64,000 bases of DNA from Bacteroidaceae bacterium (GCA_017965425.1 JAGCPY010000057.1:1-64000), one strand, 5' to 3'; counted from the first letter of the stretch, positions 20,501 to 30,935 are shown. A program made the numbers and translations. The notes: a model not told the origin generated them from the letters alone.

Positions 20501-23500
20501 CAGCCTTTCAAGGGCAGCATCGAAATGCTGGATCTGCTCATTGGAGAAGTTCAGCTTCTGGAGGACGACCTGCTGCTGCTTGTAGAAGGCCTTGCGCTCT
20601 GCATCCATGCCGAGGATGCGCTTCTCCAGTTTGGCACGCTCCAGCAGGTCGGTGTTTCCGCTGGTGATGGCCACGTACTCGGCAAAGGGCATACCGTTGT
20701 TCTCATCTTCGCCGCCCTGGTCGAAGCTGCGCTTGCCTAATGCGCCCGTCTTCATCTGGCGTATGAACTCGCTCTTGGCCTGAAGCAGATAGAAATTGTA
20801 GCTGTCAAGGCTGCGCTCGACGGCATAGACGAAGACTTTCACTTCATTGTTGGCGTAGTCCCTGGCCACCTCGTTGCCCTTTCTCCTGGCACGTCCGTTG
20901 CGCTGCTCCATGTCGCTGGGACGCCAGGGCAGGTCGAGATGGTGGACGGCGACGGCACGCTGCTGCGCATTGACACCCGTACCGAGCATGGTGGTGGAGC
21001 CAATCATCACCCTGATGTCACCACGGTTCATCCTGTCGATGAATTCCTTCTTCTTCTTTTCCGTACCGGCATCCTGGATGAACTGTATCTGGTCGGCAGG
21101 TATGTTGTACTGGCCGACAAGCCTGTCCTTCAATTCCTGATAGACGCTCCATTCGCCTTTCTTGGGCGTGGAGAGGTCGCAGAAGACGAACTGGGTGCCC
21201 CGCTGCTCATTATACTGATAATAGATGTCGCTGATATTCTTTGCGGCAACGCCTATCTTGGTGTCATCTCCCTCACGGTATTCGGGATTGACAAGCCTCG
21301 GGCTGAGTGAGCATTTCTTGCCAAGGTTCGTGACAATGAGCATCTTCGCCTTATCCTCGTTATCACTAAGGGAGTCACGGAAGATCAACTCTGCGTCGCC
21401 GCTTTCTGCAAACTGCAGGAGGCGCTGCTGGAAGTCCTGCTGGTCTTCCGTGGGCTGGATGTTCACCAGCTGCACATCCATGCCCGGACGCTCCAGTCCC
21501 ACGTCGGCAGCCGTCTTATAGTCGGTAATCTCATTGTAGAAGGCTCCTAGCTCCGGCACCTTGATAAACTGGCGGAAGCGCTCTTTCATCACGATGCTGC
21601 CCGCGACGTTGATTTCGTAGTCACGGCTCTTACGCGCGAAGACGGCGGCCCAGGCATCGAAGCTGTTGATGTCCTGCATGGACATGGCCTTCGGACGGAG
21701 GTACTTGAACAACAGGTACAGCTCGGTAAGGCTGTTGCTGATGGTCGTGCCGCTGAGGAACGTGGCGCCAAGGTCGCGGCCCGTGCGCTCCTGAATGGTA
21801 CGGATGGCATACTGGAGGTTACGGGCACGCTGGCTGCCCTTCGGGTCTCCGAGACCGGCGACACGGCTGTCACGGGTGGTGAAGGCGAGGTTCTTGAAGG
21901 CCTGGCTCTCGTCGATGAAGATATGGTCGATGCCCATCGTCTTGAAGTCGACGACATCATCGGCGCGATGGGCAAGGACGGCATTGAGGGTCTGCAGCTG
22001 GGTCTCAAGGTTCTGCTTCCGCTTCTCTAAGCCGGAGCGCATCCTGCTGCTGACGGAATGCCCCTGGTGCTCATAGACCTCCAGGGCTTCGTCAATGGCC
22101 CATATCTCTTCATACAGGACTTTCCGCTGAATGTCGGCTGACTGTGGAATCATCGTGAACTGGTCGTGCGACATGATGATGCAGTCATAGTCGTTGTTCT
22201 TCATCCTGTTGAAGAAGTTCTGGCGGTCGGAGAAGTCCTTCTGCGTGGCATAGAGGATGCGGTCGGCGGGATAGGCCGCCTGATAGGTGGCGGCAATCTC
22301 CGCGACGTTGGCCTTCATGCCGATGATGATGGGCTTGTGGGCCAGGCCGAGTCGTTTCATCTCATGGGCAGCGATGCACATCGTCATCGTCTTGCCAGTG
22401 CCGACCTCATGGTCGCAGACGCCGCCGCCGTTCTGCAGCAGCATCCACACGCAGTCCTTCTGCGACTTGTAGATGTCGCTAATCTTGTACTTGCTGACGG
22501 CCAGCCCCTTCAGGTCAAGGCCGGGAAACGTCTGATGACCGCCGTCATAGCTGGCACGGACAAAACAGTTGTACTTTCTGTTGTACATATCGGCCAGGTC
22601 CTTCTTCCACTCGTCCGGATGACGGTCAATCCACTCGGTGAAGCCGTCGCGAATCTGGTCAATCTTGCTGGCCGCCAGCTGTATCTTCTCATGGTCAGGC
22701 CCCATGATGGGGTCGCCGTTGGGCTTGTAGCCGATGCACTTGTTGATGACTGGAACAGTGTTATACAGGGCATGGCGCAGCAGGTCCTCGCCGTCGTAGG
22801 TCTTCGTCTCGCCCGTCACGGCAAACTCCTGTGTGAGCTTGGCACTTTGGTCCGACACGTCCACCACGAACTCGTCGAGCTGCGGGGCATAGCCTATCTT
22901 GATGTCGGCTTCGAAGAACTCGGAGGCGAACTCGGAGAAATAGCTCTTGGGCATCCAGCGCTCGCCGAAGTTGAAGTCCAGCTCATCATAGGCAATAGGA
23001 CGTGGGCGCACGGACAACAGGGCATGATACGAGCGGGCCACCTCATCATCATCACTGTCAAGATGCTCTTTGCCATAGTTTCTCTCAAAAAACTCAATCT
23101 TTTCAACGACATTGCCGGCAAGGAACTTGTCGGAGATTTCATACTCTCCGTCCATCGGATTGTAATATATGCGCTCCTTCAGCTGGTCGCGCAGCTCGTC
23201 CCCGGTAAAGTCGCTGATGGAGGCCATGTATTCCAAGTCCACGCTGCCTGTACGGTTCAGCGAGGCGGAGAGCGCATCAACAGCCGTCTCCACATGTCCG
23301 TCCTGGTTGATATTGAAAGAGACGGGACGGAGGAAGATGTCAGCCTTCACGAAGTGGCCGTTCTCGCTGTTCTCCAGTGTGAGCGTATCACGGCCCTGAA
23401 CATCCATCAGGAAAAGCCTGGCATTCTTTCGCTCATTCAGGTTGCCGTACTTGCGGATGAAGCTGTCATAGTGGGTGTTCAAGTCCTTGCGAAGGTCGGG

Positions 23501-25063
23501 CTGTTCCTCCCGCTGTTCTGCCTCCTTCTTGTACAGCTGCTCGTAGGCATCCCTTATCTTCACGTAGAGCTTCATGCGCCCGGACTGGTCTTCTGACAGT
23601 TCTATGGGCGTAAAGGTGATGTCGTGGCCGATATTGGTAAGATGGCCCAGCTGGCCGTCGTCCTCGACGACAATGCCGTTCCGGTAATGGGGCAGTACCT
23701 CGCCTTTGTACGGGCGCGGCTCCATCGGCGGCCCTTGCTCTTCCTGTGAGGCGGTATCGTCTGCCCAGAGATCAAAGAGGCTCAGCTGCACCGGCTGTTC
23801 CTGACGCGCAGGATGCTGCTGCCGTGGCTTGGGCGGCTCCAGTTTCATCTGTTCGGACTTCGTGACATTGCTTTTATAATAGTCCACATAGTCGCCATGC
23901 AAGTCGCGGGACATGTATTCCGTGAGCAGGGAAGAGACGGCATCCATGCCGCCGTCATGGGTGAACACGAGCGTTGGCTTCCCGTAAGGGTCGGTGCCGC
24001 GCTCTTCCCTGTTGGAGATGAAGGCCTCGGAGTCGGGCGCCATCATCGACTTCCACCAGTGACTGTTCAGGCTGATGTCCGAATAGTCCTCGCCGTCGAT
24101 GGTCTTGAAGCCTTTCTCCACTTCACAGAAGGCGAGGCTGTCGGGGTCCAAGGTGGAGTCGTAGCCAGTGTACTTCTGAAGAATCACGAGGTCGCTGCCG
24201 ACCTCCGTGCCTGCCTCGTCGGCAAAAAGGCCGTCGGGCAAGCGGTAGGCCCCGACAAGGCGGGCGTTCTTTATCAGCTCCTCACGGATGGAATTGTTGG
24301 AGGGGGAATCCATGAAGCCGCGGGACGTGATGAAGGCGACAAAGCCTCCCTCGCGCACCTGTTCAAGGGCTTTCAGGAAGAAATAGTTGTGGATGGTCTT
24401 CGTTGATGCTGCCTTCACGGCATTGCCGGAACGGGCGAAGCCATCGTCGAATACTGAGATGTCGCCAAACGGGATGTTCGACGACACCAGGTCATACTTG
24501 CCCTGCTGGGAGACGCCGACGGTCTCAAAGCCATCGACGTGCACCTGCTCGCCGGGATATAGGGCTTTCAGCACCTTTCCTGTGATGATGTCCTTCTCGT
24601 AGGCTGTTGCCTTCATATTGGGATAGGACTGCTTGAAGGCTTCCACGAAAGTGCCCTTTCCCGCCGACGGGTCGAGATAGCTCTTCACTTCCACGCCCTG
24701 CCTCCTGAACACCTGCGCGATGGCCTGAACCACTTTGACAGGGGTATAGAATGCTGAGAGTATGGAGTTCCTGATGCTTGTGACGAATCTCTTGTACTCT
24801 GCAACGTCCCTGGCATTCTCCTTCAGCAGGGCATACAGCTCCCTGGTGGCATTGAACAGCGGGCGGTCGGAACGGCTCCATTTCGCCACGTCATCCTCTT
24901 CACCGCAGGGATTCAGGATGAACTTCAGCCCGCCAAAGCCACTGTACTTCCGCAAGGTGGCCTTCTCCTTTTCTGTCGCCTCACGCCCGGAACGCTCAAT
25001 CTCGAAAGCCGTCCTGATGGCAGAGATGTTGTCCTTCAGTTTCTCCGATTTCCTGTATGCCAT
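8555..25063 (-). CDS. Giant polyvalent protein, 5502 residues (methylase-helicase-MutS-I-zincin-RadC)
   Basis: A single unbroken 16.5-kb frame. Domains in order (residues approximate): adenine-type DNA methylase (DPSAGKGTF 133; SNIPFG 195); SNF2-like helicase (VGTGKT 889; DESQ 1050; [10 protein letters not shown] 1390); phosphoribosyltransferase ([10 protein letters not shown] 1980); MutS domain-I-like (F2327-Y-E2329); polyvalent-protein modules (FFSNAQRAV 2480; [14 protein letters not shown] 2870); two tandem zincins (HEYTH 3167, HEYAH 3388); a second phosphoribosyltransferase ([10 protein letters not shown] 3680); RadC/JAMM (HNHPSG 4042); Gln/Glu-rich linker near 4500; ArdC-N-like part near 4815; a second MutS-I-like domain (N4943-Y-E4945). 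Polyvalent proteins of phages and conjugative elements are thought to enter the recipient with the DNA and counter host defence. It follows DUF1896, as in Bacteroides BmhA-type modules (from memory). Confidence 0.9.
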   Translation of the reverse strand: MAYRKSEKLKDNISAIRTAFEIERSGREATEKEKATLRKYSGFGGLKFILNPCGEEDDVAKWSRSDRPLFNATRELYALLKENARDVAEYKRFVTSIRNSILSAFYTPVKVVQAIAQVFRRQGVEVKSYLDPSAGKGTFVEAFKQSYPNMKATAYEKDIITGKVLKALYPGEQVHVDGFETVGVSQQGKYDLVSSNIPFGDISVFDDGFARSGNAVKAASTKTIHNYFFLKALEQVREGGFVAFITSRGFMDSPSNNSIREELIKNARLVGAYRLPDGLFADEAGTEVGSDLVILQKYTGYDSTLDPDSLAFCEVEKGFKTIDGEDYSDISLNSHWWKSMMAPDSEAFISNREERGTDPYGKPTLVFTHDGGMDAVSSLLTEYMSRDLHGDYVDYYKSNVTKSEQMKLEPPKPRQQHPARQEQPVQLSLFDLWADDTASQEEQGPPMEPRPYKGEVLPHYRNGIVVEDDGQLGHLTNIGHDITFTPIELSEDQSGRMKLYVKIRDAYEQLYKKEAEQREEQPDLRKDLNTHYDSFIRKYGNLNERKNARLFLMDVQGRDTLTLENSENGHFVKADIFLRPVSFNINQDGHVETAVDALSASLNRTGSVDLEYMASISDFTGDELRDQLKERIYYNPMDGEYEISDKFLAGNVVEKIEFFERNYGKEHLDSDDDEVARSYHALLSVRPRPIAYDELDFNFGERWMPKSYFSEFASEFFEADIKIGYAPQLDEFVVDVSDQSAKLTQEFAVTGETKTYDGEDLLRHALYNTVPVINKCIGYKPNGDPIMGPDHEKIQLAASKIDQIRDGFTEWIDRHPDEWKKDLADMYNRKYNCFVRASYDGGHQTFPGLDLKGLAVSKYKISDIYKSQKDCVWMLLQNGGGVCDHEVGTGKTMTMCIAAHEMKRLGLAHKPIIIGMKANVAEIAATYQAAYPADRILYATQKDFSDRQNFFNRMKNNDYDCIIMSHDQFTMIPQSADIQRKVLYEEIWAIDEALEVYEHQGHSVSSRMRSGLEKRKQNLETQLQTLNAVLAHRADDVVDFKTMGIDHIFIDESQAFKNLAFTTRDSRVAGLGDPKGSQRARNLQYAIRTIQERTGRDLGATFLSGTTISNSLTELYLLFKYLRPKAMSMQDINSFDAWAAVFARKSRDYEINVAGSIVMKERFRQFIKVPELGAFYNEITDYKTAADVGLERPGMDVQLVNIQPTEDQQDFQQRLLQFAESGDAELIFRDSLSDNEDKAKMLIVTNLGKKCSLSPRLVNPEYREGDDTKIGVAAKNISDIYYQYNEQRGTQFVFCDLSTPKKGEWSVYQELKDRLVGQYNIPADQIQFIQDAGTEKKKKEFIDRMNRGDIRVMIGSTTMLGTGVNAQQRAVAVHHLDLPWRPSDMEQRNGRARRKGNEVARDYANNEVKVFVYAVERSLDSYNFYLLQAKSEFIRQMKTGALGKRSFDQGGEDENNGMPFAEYVAITSGNTDLLERAKLEKRILGMDAERKAFYKQQQVVLQKLNFSNEQIQHFDAALERLNTDKAAIEHALAGVIDGSADAFAELRRNHAVISFHNTNDPQLSRIRFDLTQENPYGDYLQKVARQEVNGEVTVARLVSRGLDWPLVVSSKTEYNPATGVSRWVGNKFAVIGESGLHYTINNGKIPYSDKRLAASYPYEALARIPDVIKNQEQQRQSYVSQIPELERIANKQWEKSEQLKDLKEQLQALDRKIQQDMDGKLIQAAEGMKPEDMPFKITQRSGGREPWELEFKVSDYPYLNHVDRDAMEEKYHGSFRVSEGVVTGRFRHQYGAEEAMKVLSKLNATHRDDVKWLKAAAKDARDDSCIPSVHRLRVLGYDRFGRPIGGKNRQHLNVVSLGDYKEETVRALAHGVKDGNSVAMDVAAAAMAKALQEMPEFKKAVLVGIPGHKGYGGYAQRLARRVSELTGVKYVEALNSGEHESLYEWKKEHPGEPMPELFFTEDEQYRIPKGKTPVIIDNVIDTGHTAWAAMEALEAQPVLLTIGSTGREGTEGHDIKVGVSPKGLEYIKSSTPEGVGLTGLSRDELDDMLQRARSGEEYDARRELRRKGIDWYTGQPGYLVEHITGKWDMAFSDELEAPLTELTAKGSSDNIFTKEELHHLSKEDRDSFDELVKDVDEKSKHSYSYQHLGDKRRLMVVYEYLKEKAAAGMKQEALRQEQDGKLHYDVAANKWSGIPSDMKVYCNGEPDRIREIYGSTLNDDIDLVFYKAEREEDSHAFARVWVDDHQAETPAKIVVELEKEGVNVGLHGERGHYVDFSTWDEAVQFEQHVRDIERQAHEPKESPMMRQYHDLKAKHPDAMLLFRVGYFYESYEGDAVESARILGVTLMHRHPTDKADSPKEAMAGFPHHALDVYLPKLIRAGKRVAICDQLEAPKKTARRGSTEVMQPSASVRLQMVETMDDVRTALPLDAMLRDALIERMREAGIKVNTDVAEGESVLARNPTGLRLMSGGKDGISDAPIFFSNAQRAVESIRQDRATPDQWLHMIERNGGIKAGEDRWTGLSEWLSNSEERTLTRQQVLEYIAENRIQIEKVHYAADIEADWMDNPVYAAYLREFKGIISEFPRLYDEADARYSEFVARMRDKYGEEWEYDYSEEDANEETRLHEERAKYDGGPGGGQSEGDLAFEQMAAKYGSSFEEAFEVKRDHYGDYYIQPTEEYRDADYVMSAAARRILGYDERMIDETRLAYTTEGLENRREIALTVPGIEPYGQSDEIHFGDAGNGRAVAWIRFGETVGQHERTEREIQDVIRSMPSADNWREVTYYTEVPGYRNFYNLNRRSLSYSDCILEKDGKYSIHFNGESPRVMMNGEKNIAALKRVGGAFGSLSDAVGAYNEYVARRDRFIEEKTLVIDEIQSLRHQDGRAKGYDKESFNTVADEVVKRFSVTRQRVENDPYDVANAIQRYDASLAERLRQSVGGSGIPAAPFEKNWHELAMKRMLRYAAENGYDRVAWTTGNQQAERYSLGEYIDHVTAEPYEAMSPSEVSGIGVRLHTQEKASVDLFVTRDGIIRSGGYGKNENYFVGQPLAKVVGKSLSDKILAAQERQRFDGGDLRVGADGMKGFYDVMLVNFMEKYGRQWGVHTEDVELGKLNVEGKMHSVAVTPRMREDVRKGQPMFFKSGNGQVYGFVCNNEIYVDRSIATSEAPIHEYTHLWAEVMRQQNPKEWANIVSLMKDCPGLWQEVRERYSHLHDENDIAEEVLAHYSGKRGHERLTEEVGRRKEKSGKTIFDTISEALDRLWGYVADFLHIHYTSKEQVADQVLRDLLKGVNPLGHRLIETQEATVAPSRRLTAADREAGGALVDHLAKMGIAVHTDYRENRRILKAAEQDHSEEGRVRHFKTRNGTTYGFAYKGELHLDLRKMDAELPLHEYAHLWCEAMRRINPDNWNSVVSVIKDDAASWQFVRAAYPELHDADDIAEEVIARYSGKRGAERLQDELERMSRRDANYGSRWGNIFQNISKAIQDFWKHTGDSLNIRYSSAEDVYDQILNDFARHVNPVAKTEKWLKDRDRQYANAVETGNIEEAKALFNDALREHVGNGVTPFIAVDGYRGKLDRLAREVKHGAESAVSEAASLMAPLIPDNAVLVPAPSHSGHATDMLLLANAISGRTGVPVVDVLTGDARERQYDVKRRTGRPLGSGILGVRLSGDLPNDRLPVVIDNVVNSGNTAEACVKALGKGVVVTLASAVSQECHVSSLKSLEPVVYDKKGELVPLSERFSLKNKYLGRVMNYRPLGEAAFQESPVAAEPLVVDIRRGSSPGYESYLGSKAVFDAVQSLAGSRQKTIAGYEDPNAKELVFVGTHALVIHHYDKENSGHFARTDGIGNDAVFRLDERGDGYHSLDALSPRLIRDGYQIAFIGKEKVKELLSVGEHETLQSLSHPTVRSAVQLDLFSDPPMTKGNAREPVTIQTVGHPAKDASRDLTALHLRTLSDGEQCYVERRYRENGFFSFVGGDVIDSAEDIAFIFKSLEDQSVENSFLAMVKDGKPLVIHLGIGTYNEVPAPIEKALVAFNELKPEKVWFVHNHPSGSLKASFLDMKMHQRMQEVFGSAVQPSIIIDTTSGKYGEYTDAYCIDQSLSVGDESRMVPVPTYQFDRQVFSKGWNPEQSTASSAASVASFISSHRLGERDKLSLIVIDQAQHITGNVFLPWNTTRDIVKDDSVGVLAAYVHQMGGNRCIIYGSEDGVRMTDTRTMTKLSSQLKTFGVRLEDVMSVSRSAFQEGIYYAKEQDTGYMTQHEKQLADLLGNGGIDFVQRTGAPLKVINDMDTCQMAYIKEITCRGGHVSIDGAIDNDGVPSYIKGLDDLCPDGIGNLFAEVRNAVQWQPELNLTIDQALMVAKEHRLYDAVEKDLMEGMEPELALQKHHIMPTAEKLAEIEMMNDPDQLPPVDAVRLLLDKAIPHDGDVLELDMGGAHLDLQYRGFGWQELDDVKYIKHVGDGYVAGNGEQAIDVNRLASGPDGEYFVEILKDNIKQMEDKTMEEMKQEEVQEQQQEQQTERKKRGWNIDYAKYSMPEGVNVEKAQVFKLNKGENAGKYAVSAVIDGQRKTQVLYKNDVDAYFSKDEQGCRKATAEQLVAKYFSPNTLKQPIPVKEEKVEEQQPRQAIQEQTQQKQETRHLGTYDVPVWALAALQNGTDAYDGLEESDIAEIEHFQEQFDGSLSFDIHMEEKNEFNQTPAFGGAGETVKVDVYSFVEKVERAQAEVRENLEEEQVASEQQKEKEEKQQEDEKKEEKQDVSDGLALQTALLAGALHAASERDGVWMNKDGKQAPAFLSKGTKVSPFNSMMMALHSDANGYRSNIYTSFAAAKREGISVRGKEKGLPYNWYDWDKFVNKYNKNDVIDRTAYLALPPQERELYHAQGKKNMKPIFNIDQTTLLVVKKEEYKQLVRPDMIESATDVQAERMKLLEKMTAENPDTMKLFRVGDNYEIYGAEAEKAAGILGLSLVRPDGDTVKSQTMSVSFPAEELDSHLPKLVQVGNQVAICDKVEDARLGLHTTEGEVYAASDRLAEAIRQSGGTVNTGMAFTQYDREKNVLNVASHTSSVPGQGMTLAMERAGDVYRAAVAYTGTPDRLNRGARLNMLPEDRDKYDRLVQELTAGVMMTRQGLPATISRDNRPLIPYWERELKEDPKLLDAVERDVNKAVEVLDKISAGKEVDYAVVRGERPATSVCPRMYTIASELATIPNVENKQVVIVRDQKNRSAAVILPAGASLEKNNEVPGMNKNRFVIALKRQGIDDVQFYNAGGALGLNQSNEFFADKQVEVAHLKQYDLVPDETVDLSEEIARTGKIEIEKVSAIKNDQNDWVFYVKPAGGEAVTIQPEAADLGKFFSAIQTEKSDAVREEMGQKYYMLAQQHPELKQDFLIPKVENVDLDRIKSVHISKDKYDDKKVYVSAVVDDNSRLNTRIDRDSPEWQRFWLVDDKAGYKVALAAKLFEAELTKGQEKAVEQNQEETVKDDKEVTAETDEEQEEDVEDEQTQTRSFRR

Positions 25064-25072
25064 CTTTGTCTG

Positions 25073-25285
25073 TCAGTTAGTGTCCAAACCTGATGTCAGC
25101 GTATGTATGGCCCGTTCATGGGCCTGCCAGACGGCAAGGCCTTCACGACGGCCCTGCTCATAGACTTCCTCTGCCTTGTCAGAACGGTCATTGATGAAGT
25201 CGTCATCATTGGCACGGCTGTCGCCCTGCTGCAGCAGATAGTCCTTCAGATAGAGACGGTAGTATGTCATTTCCTTGTTTGTCAT
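25073..25285 (-). CDS. DUF1896 family protein
   Basis: 70 residues from ATG 25285 (MTNKEMTYYRLYLKDYL), matching DUF1896, a small protein seen ahead of methylase-helicase genes in Bacteroides elements. A longer frame begins at a GTG at 25309, but that codon overlaps the -7 box, so the ATG 17 bases after the expected transcription start is preferred. It is the first gene of the operon that runs through the giant gene to the ArdC-like gene at 5109, about 20 kb. Function unknown. Confidence 0.8.
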   Translation of the reverse strand: MTNKEMTYYRLYLKDYLLQQGDSRANDDDFINDRSDKAEEVYEQGRREGLAVWQAHERAIHTLTSGLDTN

Positions 25286-25308
25286 TTTGCAAATGGATTT
25301 ATTCCGCA

Positions 25309-25382
25309 CAAAGTAACTAAGATTCTGTCCGACCTGCGAATTTGGAAACGCAAATCTCTTGATTTAACACGTTTACGACCGC
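25309..25382 (-). promoter_or_regulatory. Shared-motif promoter, copy C (giant operon)
   Basis: The minus-strand motif at 25358-25382 (GCGGTC, then TAAA, then GTGTTAAATCAAG) lies exactly 41 bases before the -7 box TTACTTTG at 25309-25316. It drives DUF1896, the giant gene and the three genes after it. Confidence 0.8.
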
Positions 25383-25383
25383 A

Positions 25384-26325
25384 TCACTTCTTTTTCGACA
25401 GGATTTTCTCCAGTTCCGCCTTGAAATGCTCCTCATACTTGTCGTATTTGTCCTTTATTTGCTTCCAGTTGGCCGCCACCTCCTTCATGTCCTCCTGCTG
25501 CTGCCGGAGGGCTGACATGTTCATCTTCAGGCGCTTCATTTCCGACGTGTGCTGGGCCTTCGTCTCCTTATTGCTTTCCTCCAGCTTCCTGATGGTCTTC
25601 TGCAGCCTCATTTTTTCCTTTATGGTGCAAAGCCCGAGGAGTGCCAATATCCAGGAAACGAAAGACGGCTTTCCTGCACCTTCATCCTCTGCTTTTGCGT
25701 TCTCTTTCCCGGGCTTTGGGCGATGAACCGTCTTCAGCCTTCTGAACGATTTGGAAAACAGCCTGATTCTCTTGCTGTCGTCCACGGCGAGGAACAGCTC
25801 GTATGTCTTCCTGGAAATGTCAACACTCTCCTCCTTACCGTTGATGACAGCGGACATGCTGTAGGTGTTCCCGTCTTTCCTGTCAACCCTGATTTCCGAG
25901 ATGTCCACCTCCCTGCCTTGGTTGACGTTATAGTAGAATCCGATGTCTTTCTTCATGGCGGCCAGCGTCGGGCCATCCATCCTGTTATAGGAGTCTTTAC
26001 CGTCTGCGCTCTTTATTTTCACCTCGGGAAACAGAGCGTCAAACAGCTTCAGCCTGTTGGCGTCGTCCAACTGGAGAAAGAGGTTGTAGTCGTCTGACGA
26101 TATTTCATGCGTAGCCTGACTCCCGTCGATGTGGGCTTGCATCACAAAACGTCCACCGTCTCCTTTTGCAACCGATATTGTTCCCACATCCATTCTCCTC
26201 CCGTTCTCTATAGGCTGGAACCAGTCCCTGTTGTCAAGGATTTTTGCAATATCCTTGCCGTCGATGGAGCAAGAATCATTGGAGGTGTCAGTGTTCTGAT
26301 TATTTATTTTCTTATTTTCTTCCAT
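25384..26325 (-). CDS. Repeat-containing protein with membrane helix and coiled coil
   Basis: 313 residues. Two copies of a 60-70 residue domain (GRFVMQAHIDG, then NLFLQLDDANRLKLFDALF; and NTYSMSAVINGKEES, then ELFLAVDDSKRIRLFSKSF). The same domain appears in the C-terminal part of the giant protein ([12 protein letters not shown], then [19 protein letters not shown]). A membrane segment (FVSWILALLGLCTI, about 215-230) precedes a long coiled coil to the end. No enzyme motif is seen. The gene sits 48 bases after the relaxase and probably shares its transcript; it might tether the DNA-processing complex to the membrane (inference). Confidence 0.6.
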   Translation of the reverse strand: MEENKKINNQNTDTSNDSCSIDGKDIAKILDNRDWFQPIENGRRMDVGTISVAKGDGGRFVMQAHIDGSQATHEISSDDYNLFLQLDDANRLKLFDALFPEVKIKSADGKDSYNRMDGPTLAAMKKDIGFYYNVNQGREVDISEIRVDRKDGNTYSMSAVINGKEESVDISRKTYELFLAVDDSKRIRLFSKSFRRLKTVHRPKPGKENAKAEDEGAGKPSFVSWILALLGLCTIKEKMRLQKTIRKLEESNKETKAQHTSEMKRLKMNMSALRQQQEDMKEVAANWKQIKDKYDKYEEHFKAELEKILSKKK

Positions 26326-26374
26326 AACAAAATGATTAAATAGTTCAATGTGTATTTGATGGAGTATATGACAG

Positions 26375-27886
26375 CTATCGGTGTATGCCCGTCTTTCTCT
26401 TGATGTTCATGCCCAGCGTCCCGCCGTCGGGAGTGAGCATGTTCCTGGCCAGAAGGAAGCACCTGCGTCCGAAGGCCATGTCGTCCTCGTCATTCTTCCT
26501 GCCCCACCCGGAGCCAGGGCCGCCACTGCCTCCGGCACTCTCCGCATACTGGGTAGCCTGGTCGATGTAGCCGAGGAAGAGCGCACTGGCCACGGCTGTT
26601 ATCTCTGCTGCCCGTGTCGCCATGACCTCAAACATCGAGCCGTCGAAGATGCTGTTAAAATGTGTTTCCTGCGTTGCTGTCAGAGAGTCGCGGAAAGAGG
26701 CAATCTGTTCGCTTCGCCCGATGGCATCCTCGGCGGCAATCCTCCATCCGACGGCCTCCATGTCGTGCAGCGTCTTGTTGTGGAGGGCCGGCATTTCCCT
26801 GTTGATTTGCCGCTGCATCTCGTCGTAGTCCTGTTGTATTTCCGCACGTCGGTGGCCAAGCTCCTTCAGCTGCTCGGTGGCAGTCCTGAGCTGTTCCTTC
26901 CTCCCCGAAATCTTGTCTTCCGTAAGTTGCAGTTCGGTCTTCAGCTGCCTGATCTTCGCATCCAGCTCTTCTTTCTCCGCCTCGTTGCCGGTGACCTCGT
27001 TTTCCAACAGTTCTATTTCCGCAAGAATATCCAGTCTGTGTTTCTCCAGATTGTCCAGCATGGTGTTCAGGCCTTTCAGCCGTGTCTCGGCCTTCTTGAC
27101 TTCCCTGTTGATGTCATGGAGCAGCCGACTCTGCTCCTGGATGTTCTCGTCGTTTTCCGCTATCCGCTCCTGTAGCCACTGGAGATAGGACTTGTGCTGT
27201 GCGCCCGTGCGTGCCACGCTCTCTCCTCGGGCCAGCCCGTACTTCTTGTTGACTTCGGCCAGCTCGTCGTGGAGTTCCTTGTACTTCCTCCTGGCATCCT
27301 CCTTGCTCCCGCCGAAGAAATGATTGTATGACACTTTGTCCTTTTCAGTTATCGGGAGCAGTGTACAGTGGATGTGTGGGTTGGACTCGTCGAGGTGTAC
27401 GACGAAAGCTGCAATGTTCTGTTCACCATATTTCCTGGCCATGAAGTTGTACATGTCGACGGCCCACTGTTCAATGGCGGCGTTCCGGGTGACGCGGGAG
27501 TTGTCTGCACCTCGTCCGTAGTCCACTTCCTGGCCGCCGTAGGCCAGCTCCCTCATCCTCTCGCGTGACCCCTGGAGGATGATGTCGGCCACAGACCGCC
27601 GCCTTCTCGGGTCGTTTGCTGACAGTCCGATGTTCGGGTCCTTTATTCCCCGCTCTTTATATATCTCCCTGATCCGTTTCGTGACGGACGTGTCTTTGTC
27701 AACTTGCCTTATCACGCCGCCTCTGCACACCTCAAAATTCAAGTGCTCGCGGGTGGGGTCATACGTGCCGGCAATTTTCGACTTCCATGCTTTTCCTTCG
27801 CCCACGCGAAGGTGTTCATTGCTCTGTGCTATCGTCATCCCTTTGGATGCCCGGACGTCACAGACTTGTTTCTGTTCCTTTTCCAT
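26375..27886 (-). CDS. MobV-type relaxase
   Basis: 503 residues. The N-terminal 200 residues form a Pre/MobV relaxase: the metal-binding triad motif HLDESNPHIH is clear and is preceded by an N-terminal block (SKGMTIAQSNEHL, then NFEVCRGG). From about 230 to 400 the protein is a long coiled coil, and the end has a Gly-rich linker (AGGSGGPGSGWGRK). Relaxases of this class nick one strand at oriT and lead it into the recipient. A structured gene-free stretch of 227 bases lies directly upstream, the usual place for the origin of transfer. Confidence 0.85.
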   Translation of the reverse strand: MEKEQKQVCDVRASKGMTIAQSNEHLRVGEGKAWKSKIAGTYDPTREHLNFEVCRGGVIRQVDKDTSVTKRIREIYKERGIKDPNIGLSANDPRRRRSVADIILQGSRERMRELAYGGQEVDYGRGADNSRVTRNAAIEQWAVDMYNFMARKYGEQNIAAFVVHLDESNPHIHCTLLPITEKDKVSYNHFFGGSKEDARRKYKELHDELAEVNKKYGLARGESVARTGAQHKSYLQWLQERIAENDENIQEQSRLLHDINREVKKAETRLKGLNTMLDNLEKHRLDILAEIELLENEVTGNEAEKEELDAKIRQLKTELQLTEDKISGRKEQLRTATEQLKELGHRRAEIQQDYDEMQRQINREMPALHNKTLHDMEAVGWRIAAEDAIGRSEQIASFRDSLTATQETHFNSIFDGSMFEVMATRAAEITAVASALFLGYIDQATQYAESAGGSGGPGSGWGRKNDEDDMAFGRRCFLLARNMLTPDGGTLGMNIKRKTGIHR

Positions 27887-28113
27887 GTCTGGTGAAATAT
27901 TGTTTGGAGATGGGGTACTTAGGGTGGCATCCTAAGCCTGATACCATGCCGCTGAGCTTGCTCGTTATAAGTGCGGCATTGCATGTTTTGGTGTGCCTCC
28001 GGCCACGAAACTGCGTATTAGGCTACACCCTAACTGTACAGGGCGTTGAAACTCGCGCAAGCGCCTGTCTGTGGTTTTCAACGGACTGGCAGTCAGGGTA
28101 CCGCTCTCTGCCG
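27887..28113 (-). other. Candidate origin of transfer (oriT)
   Basis: Gene-free stretch between the relaxase and a winged-helix gene. It holds a 6-bp stem with 7-base loop (27918-27936), a 7-bp inverted repeat ATGCCGC/GCGGCAT with a 20-base gap (27946-27979), and further GC-rich small repeats near 28050. Position and structure suit oriT; the nick site cannot be assigned. Confidence 0.5.
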
Positions 28114-28614
28114 TCACGGAGTGGCGGCTGGTTCCTCGTCAGGCTCATGGCTGACGGCAACACCCCCTGGGGTGACCGAAGAGAGGTCTGAGGTGTCTGT
28201 GACATGCCGTTCCCCGTTCAGGAACATCCGGGGGCCTTCACCCACGATGTTGTTAAGTCTGACGACGGTTCTGTTCCCCATTGGTGTCAAGGTAATGGCA
28301 CCTATCTCTTCGAGTCTGTCAAGGAACTTCTTGGCAGTAGGACGCATCCAGCCCCAGGCATTGGCCAGGAGGAGGACGCTGCTGTTCATGTAGCCGTCGT
28401 CGAAGGTGGAGTCGGAGATGCGCTGACGGTCCAGCAGGTCGAAGAAGGCTTCGGCCTTCGTGTAGCGGTGCTTGCCGCCTTTTGACAGGTTGGCTATCGT
28501 GCGGCCGTCCAGGAGATATTCCCACAGTTCGAAATTCGTGACCACCTCCAGGGTGGATTTCTGTGCTGACGATGTGTCAGGCTTATTGGATAGTCTGTTG
28601 TTCTGTATCATCAT
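28114..28614 (-). CDS. Winged-helix DNA-binding protein near oriT
   Basis: 166 residues. The central part (KAEAFFDLLDRQ, then LLANAWGWMRPTAKKFLDRLEEIGAI, then NRTVVRLNN) is a typical winged helix: recognition helix, then beta wing. Similar proteins are common in Bacteroides plasmids and phages as replication or mobilization accessories. The tail is Pro/Ser-rich. It may bind the adjoining candidate oriT, or act as a regulator of the relaxase (inference). No family name is assigned. Confidence 0.6.
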   Translation of the reverse strand: MMIQNNRLSNKPDTSSAQKSTLEVVTNFELWEYLLDGRTIANLSKGGKHRYTKAEAFFDLLDRQRISDSTFDDGYMNSSVLLLANAWGWMRPTAKKFLDRLEEIGAITLTPMGNRTVVRLNNIVGEGPRMFLNGERHVTDTSDLSSVTPGGVAVSHEPDEEPAATP

Positions 28615-28656
28615 AGAAAATGTTTTAAGTGTACAAAAATGATTGCATTATTTGAT

Positions 28657-29373
28657 TTAGCATTGCTGGTGTATCATCGATTGGACAGGCAAGGTGTCCG
28701 TCCGTTTCCTGTAGAGTCTTTCCAACACTTCTCTGGAAACGGCATGAGCTGTCCGTTGAACATATCTGGGATAGATGGCCGCGGCACCCAGGATGATGTA
28801 GAGCATCTGGACGATGACAATGTTCCGTCCTGAAGAGTGAAAGGCGCATGATCCGAGAAGGAGCAGTGTCAGGCTGCAGATGGCAATGAACCATCTTCTG
28901 TTCAGGCTCAGCTTCAGCAGGATCTTGTCCGTCATCCTGTAGAAGAAAAACGGGATGACCATCAATCCGGCAAGCAGTGTCGCGTATCGAAAGGTGAGAT
29001 AAGGCGAATATACAGTATAGAGTCCTGTCAGCCTTTCAACCTGGCTGTCATTATCGTGTGCAATCTTCATCACCTTTCTTGCGACGCTTGCCGATGCGTT
29101 GAAGTCAACCATGACGACCGTCAGCAGCACGAGGAGGAGGGTGAAGGAGAAGAGCTTCCTGGCCTCCATGCTGTGCTTCATGGCATTGTAAATACTTATT
29201 GAAATATTGAATGATTTACGCCGCCACTTCTTCAAAGCGGGTCTCGCTGAGATGACAGCAGAGAAGAGGTTCCGGCAGGAAGGTGAGGTGTCTTTCTTCG
29301 GCAAGACGAGATGCTTGAATACGAATGGAATGGCCGACAGGAAGAGGGCAAGCAATATCTTGAAGTACAACAT
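28657..29373 (-). CDS. Multi-pass membrane protein, unknown
   Basis: 238 residues with about four or five hydrophobic segments (start; KLFSFTLLLVLLTVVMV; ATLLAGLMVIPFFF; WFIAICSLTLLLLGSC; IVQMLYIILGAAAIY). A basic cytoplasmic stretch separates the first two. No family is recognised. It follows the 151-residue gene by 23 bases in the operon that starts with the lipoprotein at 30906, so it probably works at the envelope with that protein; entry exclusion is one possibility. Confidence 0.6.
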   Translation of the reverse strand: MLYFKILLALFLSAIPFVFKHLVLPKKDTSPSCRNLFSAVISARPALKKWRRKSFNISISIYNAMKHSMEARKLFSFTLLLVLLTVVMVDFNASASVARKVMKIAHDNDSQVERLTGLYTVYSPYLTFRYATLLAGLMVIPFFFYRMTDKILLKLSLNRRWFIAICSLTLLLLGSCAFHSSGRNIVIVQMLYIILGAAAIYPRYVQRTAHAVSREVLERLYRKRTDTLPVQSMIHQQC

Positions 29374-29396
29374 ATCTTTGGATTGCTTTACAATTA

Positions 29397-29852
29397 TTAA
29401 AAGAAGTCCTGCACTATCTCCGCCTCCTGTCCGACCCCTTCCAGAAGGATGCCTTCAAAGAAAAGGGAGTCGAGCCAAAGCTGTCTGACATGGCGGAACA
29501 TGGTGTCAAGGGAGTCGAAGAACTGCACCCTGATGCTGTCTATGAGGCCATGCTGGAGGGAGTCCATCATCACTACGGCCATCTCATGCTCGAAGGGCCG
29601 GGAATAGAGCGCGACATGGTAGACGCTGCCGTCATCGCTTGTCCTGGCATATAGGACGTGGAAGTGCAGATATGTGACAATCTCATCCGTCATGTCCTCT
29701 GCCAGCTGTTGGAAGGCGAGGGGGATAATCGTCTCAAAACAGTCCTCCCTTTTTGTAACTGCGCCGCTGTCGTCAACAAAATAGGCGGACAGGTAGCCGT
29801 GGAGCTTTCCTTGAAATGACTCCATGCTTTTTGTCAAATATTCTTCATTCAT
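29397..29852 (-). CDS. Conserved-looking unknown protein in lipoprotein operon
   Basis: 151 residues, acidic, without signal peptide or clear membrane segment. Not recognised. It begins one base after the stop of the lipoprotein gene, so the two are translationally coupled. Aromatic and hydrophobic patches (VTYLHFHVLYART, VYHVALYSRPFEHEM) suggest a compact alpha-beta domain. Confidence 0.55.
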   Translation of the reverse strand: MNEEYLTKSMESFQGKLHGYLSAYFVDDSGAVTKREDCFETIIPLAFQQLAEDMTDEIVTYLHFHVLYARTSDDGSVYHVALYSRPFEHEMAVVMMDSLQHGLIDSIRVQFFDSLDTMFRHVRQLWLDSLFFEGILLEGVGQEAEIVQDFF

Positions 29853-29853
29853 A

Positions 29854-30906
29854 TCACAGGACAGATTTGAGGTAGGAACTGAGGAAGAAGTCAGACAGTA
29901 TTTCCTTCATCTTGTTCAGGTCGTCGGAGCCTTCGGGGGTGCCGTCAAGATACGCAAAGAGTGACGGCAGCTCTTCGGCCAGCCGCAGGAAAGACTCTTC
30001 CTGGTCGGTGGTCAGTGAGGCCATGGAATAGTTGTCAATGGACATGAAGGGCTGGATGAGCATCCATCTGTAGTTGTTTCTCTGCTGCCCGTCCAGTTGC
30101 TTCATGGCCTTTATGTCCCTCATGCAGGCTTCGGCGTTCTGGAGGATTCTGCGGTTGAAACGCATGGTGAGAAAGAGCGTCATCCGCTCGCTGACCTCAT
30201 TCTTGCTGTCAGATACGACTCTCGCATACAGGTCGTCGAAGAGCTGGGACGTCTTGTCGGTGATGGCGGCAAGGTGCTCTTGGTCCACCTCGCTCAGGTG
30301 ATTCATCAGCGAGCGGAAGCACCGGTCTTCCTCTTTCAGGAACATGACCACGTCGTGTTCCTTGGAAAAGGCGGCGGTAGTGTCAAGCAGGGCATTGTAT
30401 GTCTCTATCGTTCTCCTTATGTCATCGTAGGCATGGCACTTGTCCATGTCATTGAACATCTTGCAGGCCTGCTTGTAGTCCTGGGAGTCACGTGTCTTGT
30501 CACGGCCGATGGCTGTGTGAATCTTCAGGAAGGTCACATCGTGCAGTGAGCGCGGCCGCGTCTTGGCTATCCGCAATATCTCGCCCCGTATAGAGTCGGC
30601 GACGGAGTAATAATCAGTGGTCAGATGGCTATGCGAGTGTATGGTCGTGTCATTGGACAGACAGGTGTACACCGAGTCTTGCAGTTCGAGCCAGGTGGAG
30701 ACGACGGATGTCAGCTTCCCGGTGTCGGCATTCTTCACCTCGCGGAAGGCTGCCAGTTGCTTTTGGCACGCGGCGACTGCTTCTTCTGACGAGTGAAACA
30801 CGAAACGGTTGCTCTCTTGTTTGCTGCACGAGGTGTGCAGCATGATGGCAAACAGGGCCATAGCGGCCCAGGCCATCCCTTTTGTCTTGTTCGATTGATA
30901 CTTCAT
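29854..30906 (-). CDS. Element-encoded lipoprotein
   Basis: 350 residues from ATG 30906; a longer frame from 30981 would start ahead of the promoter and is rejected. Signal peptide MKYQSNKTKG plus hydrophobic stretch, with a lipobox ending LHTSC, then SKQESNR. The rest is mostly helical and charged, with no enzyme motif. Transcription starts near 30929, 23 bases before this ATG, from copy D of the shared promoter. It is likely anchored in the outer membrane or periplasm and may help mating contact or exclusion (inference). Family unknown. Confidence 0.65.
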   Translation of the reverse strand: MKYQSNKTKGMAWAAMALFAIMLHTSCSKQESNRFVFHSSEEAVAACQKQLAAFREVKNADTGKLTSVVSTWLELQDSVYTCLSNDTTIHSHSHLTTDYYSVADSIRGEILRIAKTRPRSLHDVTFLKIHTAIGRDKTRDSQDYKQACKMFNDMDKCHAYDDIRRTIETYNALLDTTAAFSKEHDVVMFLKEEDRCFRSLMNHLSEVDQEHLAAITDKTSQLFDDLYARVVSDSKNEVSERMTLFLTMRFNRRILQNAEACMRDIKAMKQLDGQQRNNYRWMLIQPFMSIDNYSMASLTTDQEESFLRLAEELPSLFAYLDGTPEGSDDLNKMKEILSDFFLSSYLKSVL

Positions 30907-30935
30907 GTTGATAACGATTTGGTGAATTGTGCAGG

